From Mesorhizobium sp. M7A.F.Ca.US.008.03.1.1 (GTDB lineage Bacteria; Pseudomonadota; Alphaproteobacteria; Rhizobiales; Rhizobiaceae): 64,000 nucleotides of DNA. Of this stretch, positions 38,761-47,389 are shown in pieces. The position numbers and the translations under genes were made by a program. The stretch is from contig NZ_RZRU01000018.1 in the NCBI RefSeq assembly GCF_003997495.1, positions 62,001 to 126,000 on the forward strand. Reading direction: 5' to 3'. Under the pieces are notes generated by a model, which was not told where the DNA came from, made no database searches, and saw nothing but the letters and a program-made list of their open reading frames with translations. Every line of letters starts with the position of its first letter. The stretch's first letter is position 1.

Positions 38761-40008
38761 ATGACGGACGTTTCCGCAGATCTGGTTTTTCGCCGCGGCA
38801 AGGAAGTTGGAAAGGCCGTCTACCAGAACCGGCCGCTGTCGAAGGCCGGCATTTCGGAGCGGCTGTTCGCCTTCCTGTTTTCCGGCCTCGTCTATCCGCA
38901 GATCTGGGAAGACCCAGATGTCGACATGGAGGCGATGCAGCTTGGCCAGGGCCACCGCGTCGTCACCATCGCCTCCGGCGGCTGCAACATCCTGGCCTAC
39001 CTCACCCGCTCGCCGGCACGGGTCGACGCCGTCGACCTCAACGCCGCGCACATCGCGCTGAACCGCATGAAGCTGGAGGCGGTGCGCCATTTGCCATCGC
39101 AGGGCGACCTGTTCCGCTTCTTCGGCGCCACTGATACCAGCCACAATTCGGCAGCCTACGACCGTTTCATCGCGCCGCATCTCGATCCTGTCAGCCGTCA
39201 CTACTGGGAGCGCCGCAACTGGCGCGGCAGCAGGCGCATCGCCGTTTTCGACCGCAATTTCTACCAGACCGGCCTGCTTGGCCTGTTCATCGCCATGGGC
39301 CACCGCACGGCAAAATTCTTCGGCGTCGACCCTGCCGGCATCATGCGGGCCAAGAACATCGGCGAGCAGCGCCGCTTCTTCAACGAAGAGTTGGCGCCAG
39401 TCTTCGACAAGAAGCTTTTGAGATGGGCGACGTCGCGCAAGGCTTCGCTGTTCGGCCTCGGCATCCCGCCGGCGCAGTACGATTCGCTGATCACTTCTGG
39501 CGACGGCACCATGGCCAGCGTGCTGAAAGCCCGGCTGGAAAAACTCGCTTGCGATTTTCCGCTGGAGAACAACTACTTCGCCTGGCAGGCCTTTGCCCGG
39601 CGCTATCCGAACCCAGGCGAGGCCGCCCTGCCCGCCTATCTCGAAAAACAGAATTACGGGGCCATCCGCGGCAACATCGATCGCGTTGCCATCCACCATG
39701 CCAATCTGATCGAATTCCTCGCCGGCAAGGATGCCGGCTCCGTCGACCGCTTCATCCTGCTCGATGCGCAGGACTGGATGACCGACGATCAGCTCAACGC
39801 GCTGTGGGCGGAAATCACTCGCACCGCTTCGGCCGGCGCCCGCGTCATCTTCCGCACCGCTGCCGAACCCAGCCTGTTGCCGGGCCGCGTCTCCAGCTCG
39901 CTGCTCGACCAGTGGGACTATCAGGACGAGGCTTCGCAGGAATTTTCGGCCCGCGACCGCTCGGCCATCTATGGCGGCTTCCACCTCTATGTGAAGCGTG
40001 CGGCATGA
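38761..40008 (+). CDS. btaA: SAM:diacylglycerol 3-amino-3-carboxypropyltransferase BtaA
   Basis: BtaA makes diacylglycerylhomoserine, the first step of the phosphorus-free betaine lipid DGTS. It belongs to the DUF3419 family. I prefer the ATG at 38761 (MTDVSADL, 415 residues), because the upstream ATG at 38710 lies inside the Pho box and cannot be in a PhoB-driven transcript; 38743 is also possible. Features are LVYPQIWEDPDVDMEAM, the SAM-site region VVTIASGGCNILAYL, VDLNAAHIALN, and the C-terminal RDRSAIYGGFHLYVKR. Its stop overlaps the btaB start. Confidence 0.93.
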   Translation: MTDVSADLVFRRGKEVGKAVYQNRPLSKAGISERLFAFLFSGLVYPQIWEDPDVDMEAMQLGQGHRVVTIASGGCNILAYLTRSPARVDAVDLNAAHIALNRMKLEAVRHLPSQGDLFRFFGATDTSHNSAAYDRFIAPHLDPVSRHYWERRNWRGSRRIAVFDRNFYQTGLLGLFIAMGHRTAKFFGVDPAGIMRAKNIGEQRRFFNEELAPVFDKKLLRWATSRKASLFGLGIPPAQYDSLITSGDGTMASVLKARLEKLACDFPLENNYFAWQAFARRYPNPGEAALPAYLEKQNYGAIRGNIDRVAIHHANLIEFLAGKDAGSVDRFILLDAQDWMTDDQLNALWAEITRTASAGARVIFRTAAEPSLLPGRVSSSLLDQWDYQDEASQEFSARDRSAIYGGFHLYVKRAA

Positions 40009-40700
40009 ACACGACAGAGCTGCCGGCCAGCCCCGAATTCAAGGCCAGCCATGCCGAATTGATGGACGGCGTCTACCGCTGGCAGCGCCACATCTACGAC
40101 CTGACCCGCAAATACTACCTTCTCGGCCGCGACCGACTGATCGACGGGCTCGACGTGCCGGCCGGCGGCACGGTGCTGGAACTTGGCTGCGGCACCGGCC
40201 GCAACGTGATCGTGGCCGCGCGTCGCTATCCCGACGCGCGTTACTTCGGCCTCGACATCTCAGCTGGGATGCTGGAGACGGCCGGCGCCGCGATTGCACG
40301 CGAAGGCCTGTCCGACCGCGTCCTGTTGGCTAGGGGTGACGCCACCGACTTTGATGCGAAGGCACTCTTCGGTGCCGAACGCTTCGATCGTGTCTTCGTG
40401 TCCTACTCGCTGTCGATGATCCCCGGCTGGGAAAAGACCGTGGCGGCGGCCCTTGCCGCTCTGTCGCCGAACGGTTCGCTGCACATCGTCGATTTCGGCC
40501 AGCAGGAAGGCCTGCCGGGCTGGTTCCGCGCGTTGCTGCGCGGCTGGCTCAAAAAATTCCACGTCGCGCCGCGTGAATCGTTGCGCGAAGTTCTGGAATC
40601 GGAATCTCGCCGAACCGGCGCAAGCTTCCGTTTCCGCACGCTTTATCGCGGCTATGTTTGGCTGGCGGTGATCGGACCGCGCACCCTCACCTCCCCTTGA
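40005..40700 (+). CDS. btaB: SAM-dependent N-methyltransferase BtaB
   Basis: BtaB adds three methyl groups to diacylglycerylhomoserine to complete DGTS. The ATG at 40005 overlaps the btaA stop as ATGA. The 231-residue protein has the class I methyltransferase motif TVLELGCGTGRNVIVAA and GLDISAGMLETA, plus VSYSLSMIPGW and the post-motif LHIVDFGQQEGLP. The early segment RHIYDLTRKYYLLGRD is typical of BtaB. Co-transcription with btaA under the Pho box is expected. Confidence 0.94.
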   Translation: MNTTELPASPEFKASHAELMDGVYRWQRHIYDLTRKYYLLGRDRLIDGLDVPAGGTVLELGCGTGRNVIVAARRYPDARYFGLDISAGMLETAGAAIAREGLSDRVLLARGDATDFDAKALFGAERFDRVFVSYSLSMIPGWEKTVAAALAALSPNGSLHIVDFGQQEGLPGWFRALLRGWLKKFHVAPRESLREVLESESRRTGASFRFRTLYRGYVWLAVIGPRTLTSP

Positions 40701-40724
40701 TGCGAGGGATCGCGTCGAAGGCGC

Positions 40725-40754
40725 GGGTGGGGTGAAGCGCCAAGCATCCCACCC
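40725..40754. terminator. Hairpin between convergent btaB and serine hydrolase genes
   Basis: Arms GGGTGGGGTG and CATCCCACCC pair with one mismatch around a 10-base loop. It lies in a GC-rich 96-base gap and could stop transcription from both sides, though no T-tract follows; it may instead be a dispersed repeat. Confidence 0.45.
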
Positions 40755-40796
40755 CGGCGCTGCGCGCGGACCCTTCCTATTGAGGGGGTAAGGAAA

Positions 40797-42176
40797 TTAA
40801 TGCAGCGCCTTGACCAGCGCCCCCACCATCGTCTGCGGCCGGTAGCCGAGCTTGGCAGGCGTCAGCCCCAGCCGCACCACCACCAACTGCTCCGAGGGGA
40901 TGATGGCGACCGTCTGTCCGTCATGACCTTCCATCCAGTACGTGTCCTTGGGCATGCCTGCCGCGACGCTGGCGCCGGGGTTTTCCTCATCGCCCGGGGC
41001 CTCGATCCACAACTGACCCTTGCCGTAGACTTTCGAGGCGGATGCCGGCTCGCGCATCCAGTCGACGAAACCGGTTGGCAGGATCTGGTTGTCGTTCCAC
41101 ACCCCACCCTGGAGCAGGAACTGGCCGAAGCGCGCCCAGTCATGCGCGGTTGCGTAAAGATAGGACGAGCCGACGAAGGTACCCTGCTCGTCGGTCTCGA
41201 GCACTGCGCTATGCATGCCAAGCGGATCGAACAGGGCGGTGCGAGGCCACGTCAGCGCCTTGGCCTTGTCGCCGATCGCATCTTGCCAGAGGCGCGACAG
41301 CATCACCGCCGTACCGCTCGAATAGGAAAACACCTTGCCCACCTCGGCCGCCAGCGGCTTTGATTCGGCAAAGCCCGCCATGTCAGGTTCGAGATAGAGC
41401 ATGCGCGTGACGTCGGCGACGTCGCCATAGTCCTCGTTGAACTCCAGCCCGCTCGACATCGCCATCATGTCGGCAAGGCTGATCGCGGCGCGGCCGTCCG
41501 CCTTCCACGGCGCAAACAGGTTTTTATCGTCGAAAGCCATCTTGCCGTCCTTGGCCAACGTACCGACGATGGCAGCGTTCACCGTCTTGGTCATCGACCA
41601 GCCGAGCAGCGGCGTCCTGGCGGAAAAGCCATCGCCGTAGCGCTCGGCGACGACACGGCCATTCTTGACCACCACCACCGCGCGCATGCCCATGCCGGTC
41701 AGCGCCGCATCGTCCAGCAGCTTGGCAATCACCGGATCCTGTGAAGCCTCGACCCGCTCGCCCTCCGGCCACAAATCGCCTTTAATGGCCGCCGACGGCT
41801 CGGCGTGGATTGTCGTGCGCCGTGCCTTGCCGACATCGCCGTCCGGAACCGAAGCACAGCCAAGCCCGTCGCGGGCTACGGCGACGCTCTTGCCGAGGAA
41901 ACCGAACAGGCCGGCAGACACCGTTCCCCTGTTCTTGTCCACCGAAACCCGCATTAACCGCAGCAGGGGATGCCCGGGTGCCTGCACGTCGACGGCGAGC
42001 ACCTCATTGGGATCGCGGCCGGCAATGAAGACGTTCGAACAGACGATCTTGGCCGAGTAGCCCGAGCCGACCCTGATCAACTCCGGCGGCGCGATATAAA
42101 GCCAGGCAAAAAGCGCGGCGATCGCCAGAACGATCAGGCCAAGCAGCCATTTGACGATCTTGACCACGATCCGCAT
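40797..42176 (-). CDS. Membrane-anchored serine hydrolase (beta-lactamase/esterase class C fold)
   Basis: A 459-residue protein with one N-terminal membrane helix (about residues 7-27) and a periplasmic serine hydrolase domain. The class C-like motifs are SMTK (SxxK nucleophile and lysine), YSSG as the tyrosine motif, and HDG near the C-terminus in place of the KTG triad. Such proteins include esterases, D-amino peptidases and 6-aminohexanoate-dimer-hydrolase-like enzymes; the substrate cannot be told. It stands alone, facing btaB. Confidence 0.87.
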   Translation of the reverse strand: MRIVVKIVKWLLGLIVLAIAALFAWLYIAPPELIRVGSGYSAKIVCSNVFIAGRDPNEVLAVDVQAPGHPLLRLMRVSVDKNRGTVSAGLFGFLGKSVAVARDGLGCASVPDGDVGKARRTTIHAEPSAAIKGDLWPEGERVEASQDPVIAKLLDDAALTGMGMRAVVVVKNGRVVAERYGDGFSARTPLLGWSMTKTVNAAIVGTLAKDGKMAFDDKNLFAPWKADGRAAISLADMMAMSSGLEFNEDYGDVADVTRMLYLEPDMAGFAESKPLAAEVGKVFSYSSGTAVMLSRLWQDAIGDKAKALTWPRTALFDPLGMHSAVLETDEQGTFVGSSYLYATAHDWARFGQFLLQGGVWNDNQILPTGFVDWMREPASASKVYGKGQLWIEAPGDEENPGASVAAGMPKDTYWMEGHDGQTVAIIPSEQLVVVRLGLTPAKLGYRPQTMVGALVKALH

Positions 42177-42404
42177 TTATTTCCTCCGGGCTCTGCGCGA
42201 CCCTTATGTCATCGATTTGCCGCCATTGCTTCCGCAAATCACAATGCTTGTCGAGCGCCATCAACGGATTATCAACCATGATCGGCGATCACAGGATATG
42301 CTGAGCGATGCTGTGGGGCGATCGCTCGGAGGGGCCCGATCACAAAACCGGCCATCAGTGTATAGACCCATCAGCGACCGGCTGAATCCGGCTCGGGAAT
42401 TACG

Positions 42405-43205
42405 ATGCGCCGTCTTGCGGGCCTCCTTATGCTAGCGCTGCTTGGCGGTTGCTCGACCGTGGACGATCTCTCGCCGCTGTCGCCGTCCGCTTCGAGCAGC
42501 CCGACTGTTGCCGTGCGCGCGCCGCGCTTTGCCGATTCCAAGCCGCATGAATGGGAGAGCGGCGCGCCGTGGAACTATGCCGTCCACGGCACCGATGTCT
42601 CCAAATACCAGACCTCGGTCGACTGGCCGGCGGCCAAGGCCAGCGGCATCTCCTTCGCCTTCATCAAGGCAACCGAGGGCGGCGATCGCTTCGATGAATA
42701 CTTCAACGAGCATTGGGCGCGCACGAAAGCCAACGGAATTCCGCGTGCCGCCTATCATTTCTACTATTTCTGCACCCCGGCTGCCGTGCAGGCGCGCTGG
42801 TTCATCCGCAACGTCCCCGTCGACCGCTCGGCGATGCCACCGGTCCTCGACATGGAATGGAACCCGAAATCGCCGACCTGCAGGCTGCGTCCCGACGCTG
42901 CCACGGTACGCGCGGAGATGACCACCTTCCTTGAAATCGTCGAGCGGCACTACGGCAAGAAGCCGATCATCTACACTTCGGTCGACTTCTTCGACGACAA
43001 CGAACTGTCGGGGTTCCGCGGCTATCCCTACTGGCTACGTTCCGTCGCCGGCCATCCGCGTGAGAAATACGGCAGCCACCCCTTCACCTTCTGGCAGTAC
43101 ACCGGAACCGGCATCGTTCCCGGCATGACCGGCAAGTCCGACATCAACGTCTTCAACGGCAGCGAAGCCGCCTGGAACAAATGGCTGCGGCAGAACACCC
43201 GTTGA
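42405..43205 (+). CDS. GH25 family lysozyme-like lipoprotein
   Basis: A glycoside hydrolase family 25 muramidase expected to cut between MurNAc and GlcNAc. The 266-residue protein has a lipoprotein signal with lipobox LLGGC (Cys16). The GH25 domain shows HGTDVSKYQ (Asp64) and the catalytic pair in PPVLDMEWNP (Asp149 and Glu151), with the late FWQYTGTG. Lipidation implies an envelope-facing role, so self peptidoglycan is the likely target. It lies upstream of the MltB-like gene in the same orientation. Confidence 0.92.
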   Translation: MRRLAGLLMLALLGGCSTVDDLSPLSPSASSSPTVAVRAPRFADSKPHEWESGAPWNYAVHGTDVSKYQTSVDWPAAKASGISFAFIKATEGGDRFDEYFNEHWARTKANGIPRAAYHFYYFCTPAAVQARWFIRNVPVDRSAMPPVLDMEWNPKSPTCRLRPDAATVRAEMTTFLEIVERHYGKKPIIYTSVDFFDDNELSGFRGYPYWLRSVAGHPREKYGSHPFTFWQYTGTGIVPGMTGKSDINVFNGSEAAWNKWLRQNTR

Positions 43206-43332
43206 CACCAGGCCTGCCGCCTGCTTTTCGACACAGCCAGCGGTAAAGTCTGCAACCGCCGGTATTCCAGAGCCCTGCGCCCCGATGGACGCGTGAGGAC
43301 GCCCTGGAACTCTGAATGTCGAAAGGAAGCTG

Positions 43333-44517
43333 ATGCGACTGCGTTCTCAAGCCCTCGCGGCGCTGTTCTTGTGCGCCACGGCCTTGCCGGCGATGGCCCA
43401 GGAATGCGGCGGCGACTTCGAAGCCTGGAAGCAGGGCGTGGCGGCCGAGGCCAAGGCCGCCGGTGTCGGCCCCGCTGGCCTTGACGCGCTGGAGGCCGCG
43501 ACCATCGACGACAAGGTGCTGGCGCGCGACCGCGCCCAGGGCGTTTTCACCCAGACCTTCGTCGAATTCTCCAACCGCATGATCTCGGCCTATCGCCTGA
43601 AGCAAGGCGCGGCAAACCTGAAGAAATACGCCGACGTCTTCGCCCGCGCCGACCAGCAATTCGGCGTCCAGGCGCCGATCATCACCGCCTTCTGGGCGCT
43701 GGAGACCGACTTCGGCGCCGTGCAGGGCGACTTCCACACGCTGAGCGCCCTGGTGACGCTTTCCCATGATTGCCGCCGGCCGCAGCTCTTCCGGCAACAG
43801 CTGGTACCACTTCTGGAGTTGATCGATCGCGGCGTGCTGCCGGCCGATGTCAGGGGCGCCTGGGCCGGCGAGATCGGCCAGACGCAGATCCTGCCCTCCG
43901 ACTATCTGGCACGCGGCGTCGACGGCGACGGCGACGGCAAGATCGACCTGCGCGGCAGCGTGCCCGATGTGATCATGACCACCGCCAACAAGGTGCTGTC
44001 GCGCGGCTGGAAACGCGATCAGCCCTGGATCCAGGAAGTCCGCGTGCCCGAAGACATGCCGTGGGACCAGACCGGTCGCACCAACAAGCTGCCGCTGTCA
44101 CAGTGGGCGCAATGGGGCGTTACCTACCCCAGCGGCGCGCCGCTGGTCGACAACGGCCTGAAAGCAGGCCTGGCGCTGCCGATGGGCCGCAGGGGACCGG
44201 CCTTTCTCACCTACGACAATTTCGACGTCTATCTCGAATGGAACCAGTCCTTCACCTATGCGCTGACGGCAGCCAACCTTGCCGCACGACTGGCAGGCGC
44301 GCCGCCGCTGGACCCGCGCAATCCCGAGACCGGTCTCAACAACGAGCAGATGAAGGCGCTGCAGACCAAGCTGGAAGCCAGGGGATACGATGTCGGCACT
44401 GTCGACGGCATTTTGGGTACCAACACCCGCGAGGCGATCCGCAAGGAGCAGATGCGCCTTGGCCTGCCGGTCGATGGTTGGCCTACGCCGGAGCTGTTGG
44501 GGAAATTGAGCGAGTAG
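43333..44517 (+). CDS. Lytic murein transglycosylase, MltB type
   Basis: A periplasmic transglycosylase that cleaves glycan strands to 1,6-anhydroMurNAc products. The 394-residue protein has a signal peptide cut after AMA, an SLT_2 domain with the catalytic Glu in AFWALETDFGA (about Glu124), and IGQTQILPSDYL. A C-terminal peptidoglycan-binding domain (LNNEQMKALQTKLEARGYDV) completes it. The TAG stop lies within the first unit of a heptanucleotide repeat array. It belongs to a local group of wall hydrolases. Confidence 0.92.
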   Translation: MRLRSQALAALFLCATALPAMAQECGGDFEAWKQGVAAEAKAAGVGPAGLDALEAATIDDKVLARDRAQGVFTQTFVEFSNRMISAYRLKQGAANLKKYADVFARADQQFGVQAPIITAFWALETDFGAVQGDFHTLSALVTLSHDCRRPQLFRQQLVPLLELIDRGVLPADVRGAWAGEIGQTQILPSDYLARGVDGDGDGKIDLRGSVPDVIMTTANKVLSRGWKRDQPWIQEVRVPEDMPWDQTGRTNKLPLSQWAQWGVTYPSGAPLVDNGLKAGLALPMGRRGPAFLTYDNFDVYLEWNQSFTYALTAANLAARLAGAPPLDPRNPETGLNNEQMKALQTKLEARGYDVGTVDGILGTNTREAIRKEQMRLGLPVDGWPTPELLGKLSE

Positions 44518-44555
44518 TGAGTAGTGAGTAGTGAGTAGTGAGTAGTGAGTAGTGA
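44514..44555 (+). repeat. Heptanucleotide tandem array, six copies
   Basis: GTAGTGA is repeated six times without change. The first copy contains the stop codon of the MltB-like gene, so copy number does not alter the protein. With the inverse array at 44613-44633 it can form a hairpin that may end transcription of the converging genes. Confidence 0.9.
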
Positions 44556-44612
44556 GTAGAAGATAATGGTGCGCCGCACCCGAGCCGGCAAAATATTTAT
44601 ACTCCCTATCTG

Positions 44613-44633
44613 CTACTCACTACTCACTACTCA
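44613..44633 (-). repeat. Heptanucleotide tandem array, inverse copies
   Basis: CTACTCA is repeated three times and is the complement of the array at 44514-44555 in the same phase. It ends 8 bases before the stop of the decarboxylase gene. Confidence 0.88.
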
Positions 44634-44640
44634 CTATTCC

Positions 44641-45861
44641 CTAATCCGCCATCGTCTCCAGACTGGCAAACCCCTGTGGCGCGTCACCCTCGTCGAACGG
44701 TGTCGTCACCTCGACGAAGGTGTCGGGGTAAAAGCCGTTGAATCGGGTCCTCAGCGACAGCGAATAGGCGCCGATATGGCCGATCTCGATCCAGTCGCCG
44801 GTATCGACCGTCTCCGGCAGCCAGAACGGCCGCGACAGGATGTCGACGGAATCGCAGGTCGCCCCGCAAACCTTGAACGGCACGATGTTCTTCTCCTCGC
44901 CATTGCGCGAGCGGATCGCCGGATCGGGGATGAAGCGCGCCGGCAGCGTGATCTTGCCGGTCCATGAATCCGATAGGGATGCCCAGATGCCGTCATTGAT
45001 GTAGAGCCGCTTGCCCTTGCGCAGCAGCACCCGCACGATCAGCGACAGGCAGCGCGCCACGATCACCCTGCCCGGCTCCGCCACCAGCGGCATCTGGTCG
45101 AACTGATACTCCTTCAGGTCGCCCGACAGCCGCGACATGATCTGGCCGAGCGACGGCATCTCGATCTGCTTGCGATTGGGGTCGTGGCCGTATTCGGCGG
45201 GGAAACCGCCGCCGACGTCGAGCCCGGCAATATCGAAGGTCAGCCGGTTGCGCACCCAATCGGCGGAAGCCAGCGCCCGCTCATAGGTGTCGGGATCCTC
45301 GATCTGGCTGCCGACATGGAAGCACAGGCCAACCTTGTAGCCGGTGCGGTTCAGCCGCTCGGCCAGTTCGACGGCATAGGCCGGCCCGGCGCCGAACTTC
45401 TTCGACAGCTCGTAAGCGGCATGCCCCTTGGTCTGCACCCGCACAAACACGCTGATCGAGCCCGGATCGATGTCGAGAGCCCGCACCACTCGGGTCAGCT
45501 TGGTGATCTCGTCCTCATGATCCAGCGAAATAACGCGGATGGCGTATTTCTCCAGCGCCAGCTTGATGTCCGACTGCGCCTTGACCGGATGCATGTAGAG
45601 CATCTCGGCATCGGGAGAGACGGCGCGCACGGCGGCGAACTCGCCCGGCGAAGCGACGTCGAAAGCCTTGACGCCGGCTTCGACCAGGGTCTTCAGCACG
45701 ATCTGCTCGCCATTGGTCTTGACCGCATAGGCGGTCTTGCCGGGGAACATGCCCATGAACTGCCTGGCATCCGCCATCAGCACTTGCGGGCGGAAGCAAT
45801 AGACCGGATCGTCCGGACGAAGCGCCAGTGCCGCCTCGCGGGCATTTTCGAATCGCTGCAT
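44641..45861 (-). CDS. PLP-dependent decarboxylase, ornithine/lysine decarboxylase-like (fold type III)
   Basis: An alanine-racemase-fold decarboxylase related to eukaryotic ornithine decarboxylase, probably making putrescine or cadaverine. The 406-residue protein shows the PLP lysine in YAVKTN (Lys48; commonly YAVKCN), FHVGSQ, GLDVGGGFP, EPGRVIVA and the catalytic Cys in CGATCDSVD (commonly CGPTCDGLD). The two substitutions make precise substrate assignment uncertain. The gene converges on the MltB gene across the heptad repeats. No signal peptide. Confidence 0.9.
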   Translation of the reverse strand: MQRFENAREAALALRPDDPVYCFRPQVLMADARQFMGMFPGKTAYAVKTNGEQIVLKTLVEAGVKAFDVASPGEFAAVRAVSPDAEMLYMHPVKAQSDIKLALEKYAIRVISLDHEDEITKLTRVVRALDIDPGSISVFVRVQTKGHAAYELSKKFGAGPAYAVELAERLNRTGYKVGLCFHVGSQIEDPDTYERALASADWVRNRLTFDIAGLDVGGGFPAEYGHDPNRKQIEMPSLGQIMSRLSGDLKEYQFDQMPLVAEPGRVIVARCLSLIVRVLLRKGKRLYINDGIWASLSDSWTGKITLPARFIPDPAIRSRNGEEKNIVPFKVCGATCDSVDILSRPFWLPETVDTGDWIEIGHIGAYSLSLRTRFNGFYPDTFVEVTTPFDEGDAPQGFASLETMAD

Positions 45862-45911
45862 CGACGAATCCTTGACCTAGCCTGCGCACAATTAATCCAA
45901 GCTAGCGGCTA

Positions 45912-45959
45912 GCGCATGACCCCGAAAGTCGATTTCGACTTTCGGAAAGGATCATGCGC
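45912..45959. repeat. Nested palindrome, element A
   Basis: Outer arms GCGCATGA/TCATGCGC enclose a perfect inner hairpin CCGAAAGTCGA/TCGACTTTCGG with a TT loop. It resembles palindromic repeats common between rhizobial genes. A related inner core occurs at 47153-47174. Confidence 0.75.
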
Positions 45960-45972
45960 CAAATATGAGTCT

Positions 45973-46016
45973 TTGCAGTGTCCTTTGCGCGTCTCTAGAG
46001 ACGCGCGGCGCTGCAA
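45973..46016 (-). repeat. Palindromic element B, copy 1
   Basis: Outer arms TTGCAG/CTGCAA enclose a perfect 20-base palindrome at 45987-46006. Read on the minus strand it shares the order CGCCGCG, core, CGCGCAAAGGA with the copy at 47089-47129. Confidence 0.75.
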
Positions 46017-46174
46017 TGAAAACAATTCTTTGTCGCGTGCGGCTGACGCAGCGGCGCCAGGTCTTTGCCGGCAACGTTTGCCAGCGATCAGGTTTCGGGT
46101 GGCCCTTGTCACTTAGTCCGATATGGCTTCTGCGTGACTAACTGGCATTCAGGCCGTCTGGGAGGGCGACTCAC

Positions 46175-47092
46175 ATGGCAATAGCCGTGACATCAGCGCC
46201 ACGCGGGCCGATGGTGCTCAAGGACTGGGGACAACTGCTGCTGCTTGGCGCGATCTGGGGCGGCTCGTTCTTCTTTGCCCGCATCGCGGTGGCGGAACTT
46301 CCCCCGCTGGTGCTGGTGCTGTTTCGCGTCGCCATCGCCGCGATCGCGCTGCAGATCTATCTCGGCCTGCGCGGTCCGTCCTTCCGCCTTGCGCTTCCGC
46401 ATGCAGGCCTGTTCTTCCTGCTGGCGCTCACCAACAATGTCGTGCCCTTCTCGCTGATCTTCGCCGGCCAGACGGAGCTTGGCGCCGGCGTTGCCTCGGT
46501 GCTCAACGCGACGACGCCGTTCTGGACATTGATTCTTGCCAATGCGCTGACATCGGACGAAAAGCTCTCCTGGAACAAGCTCGCCGGCATTGCGCTCGGC
46601 ATCGCCGGTACGGCCGTCATGATCGGCCCCGGCCTGCTTGCCGGGCTCGGCGGCCCGGTCTGGGCCAAATTCGCGCTGATCGGCGCTTCGCTGTCCTATG
46701 GTATTGCGCTGATGGTCGCCCGCCGCTTCAGAGGCGTGCCCTCACCGGTCATCGCCACCGGACAGTTGACGGCATCGACCATCATCATGATCCCGATCGT
46801 GCTCTTCACCTACGGTCCGTCCGGCCTGTTCTCGGCCTCGCCGCCGGTCTGGGCGGCGGTGCTGGCGCTGGCGCTTCTGTCCACGGCCTTCGCCTATATC
46901 CTCTATTTCAACCTCGTCGCCTCGGCCGGCGCGACTAACGCCTCGCTGGTCACGCTTGTAGTGCCGGCCAGCGCCATGCTGCTCGGCTTCCTGTTCCTTG
47001 GCGAGCGGCTGGAGCTGTTCGAAATCGGCGGCGTGGTGCTGATCGCGCTCGGCCTCGTCACCATCGACGGGCGGCTGTTCGGCCGACGTTAG
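46175..47092 (+). CDS. EamA-family (DMT superfamily) transporter
   Basis: A 10-helix inner-membrane transporter of the drug/metabolite type, likely exporting a small metabolite or amino acid. The 305-residue protein has two EamA repeats, one ending near GTAVMIGPGL and one starting near AKFALIGASLSYGIA. Early WGGSFFFARIAVAELPPL is characteristic. The stop codon TAG is formed inside the first bases of the repeat at 47089-47129, so the natural C-terminus may have been altered by its insertion. The gene is bracketed by inverted repeat elements. Confidence 0.9.
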   Translation: MAIAVTSAPRGPMVLKDWGQLLLLGAIWGGSFFFARIAVAELPPLVLVLFRVAIAAIALQIYLGLRGPSFRLALPHAGLFFLLALTNNVVPFSLIFAGQTELGAGVASVLNATTPFWTLILANALTSDEKLSWNKLAGIALGIAGTAVMIGPGLLAGLGGPVWAKFALIGASLSYGIALMVARRFRGVPSPVIATGQLTASTIIMIPIVLFTYGPSGLFSASPPVWAAVLALALLSTAFAYILYFNLVASAGATNASLVTLVVPASAMLLGFLFLGERLELFEIGGVVLIALGLVTIDGRLFGRR

Positions 47093-47129
47093 AGCGCCGC
47101 GTCCACTGGACGCGCAAAGGATGCTCTAA
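47089..47129 (+). repeat. Palindromic element B, copy 2
   Basis: Outer arms TTAGAGC/GCTCTAA enclose CGCGTCC/GGACGCG with loop ACT. It overlaps the EamA stop codon. It is the mirror-oriented relative of 45973-46016. Confidence 0.75.
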
Positions 47130-47152
47130 CCACCCAGTTGCCCCCCGCATCG

Positions 47153-47174
47153 CGAAAGTCGAATTCGACCTTCG
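47153..47174. repeat. Degenerate core of element A
   Basis: CGAAAGTCGA pairs with TCGACCTTCG with one mismatch. It resembles the inner hairpin at 45922-45945 and lies 23 bases after element B, giving A-B ... B-A order around the EamA gene. Confidence 0.55.
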
Positions 47175-47328
47175 CAGCGGTAGCGCTGCCATGACACGGC
47201 AGCGACACGAGTCGGCCACATTTTATTCACAGGTCTGAAGCCGGTTTTTGCCTAGGAGTTTCAAAGCCTAACGGCAAAAGACATGTCGCGGATTTCACAA
47301 TCACGTCGCAATGCAGCACATTTTCCGC

Positions 47329-47356
47329 TTGCCTGTGGCACAAATGAACCTAGACT
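47329..47356 (+). promoter_or_regulatory. Candidate sigma-70 promoter for the micro-protein gene
   Basis: TTGCCT (47329-47334) and TAGACT (47351-47356) are 16 bases apart. The predicted transcript start near 47363 leaves a leader of about 27 bases carrying AAGAGGAGG before the ATG. Confidence 0.5.
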
Positions 47357-47389
47357 CCATGAAATAGCTCTTTAAGAGGAGGCTATGTC

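Larger units (their letters stand above)
45862..46174. other. Intergenic region with two palindromic elements
   Basis: These 313 bases between the divergent decarboxylase and EamA genes contain two adjoining palindromes at 45912-45959 and 45973-46016. The remainder, 46017-46174, should contain the EamA promoter; GGGAGGGCGACTC precedes its ATG. I see no protein gene. Confidence 0.6.
47093..47389. other. Intergenic region before the 28-residue gene
   Basis: This 297-base gap holds element B copy 2, a core of element A at 47153-47174 and, towards the end, a candidate promoter at 47329-47356 for the micro-protein gene. The rest is lower in GC than the neighbouring genes and shows no further gene. 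Confidence 0.55.

Noticed and set aside
44514..44633. Heptad arrays as a CRISPR or phage-related array
   Set aside because: Units are only 7 bases, contiguous without spacers, and there are no cas genes.
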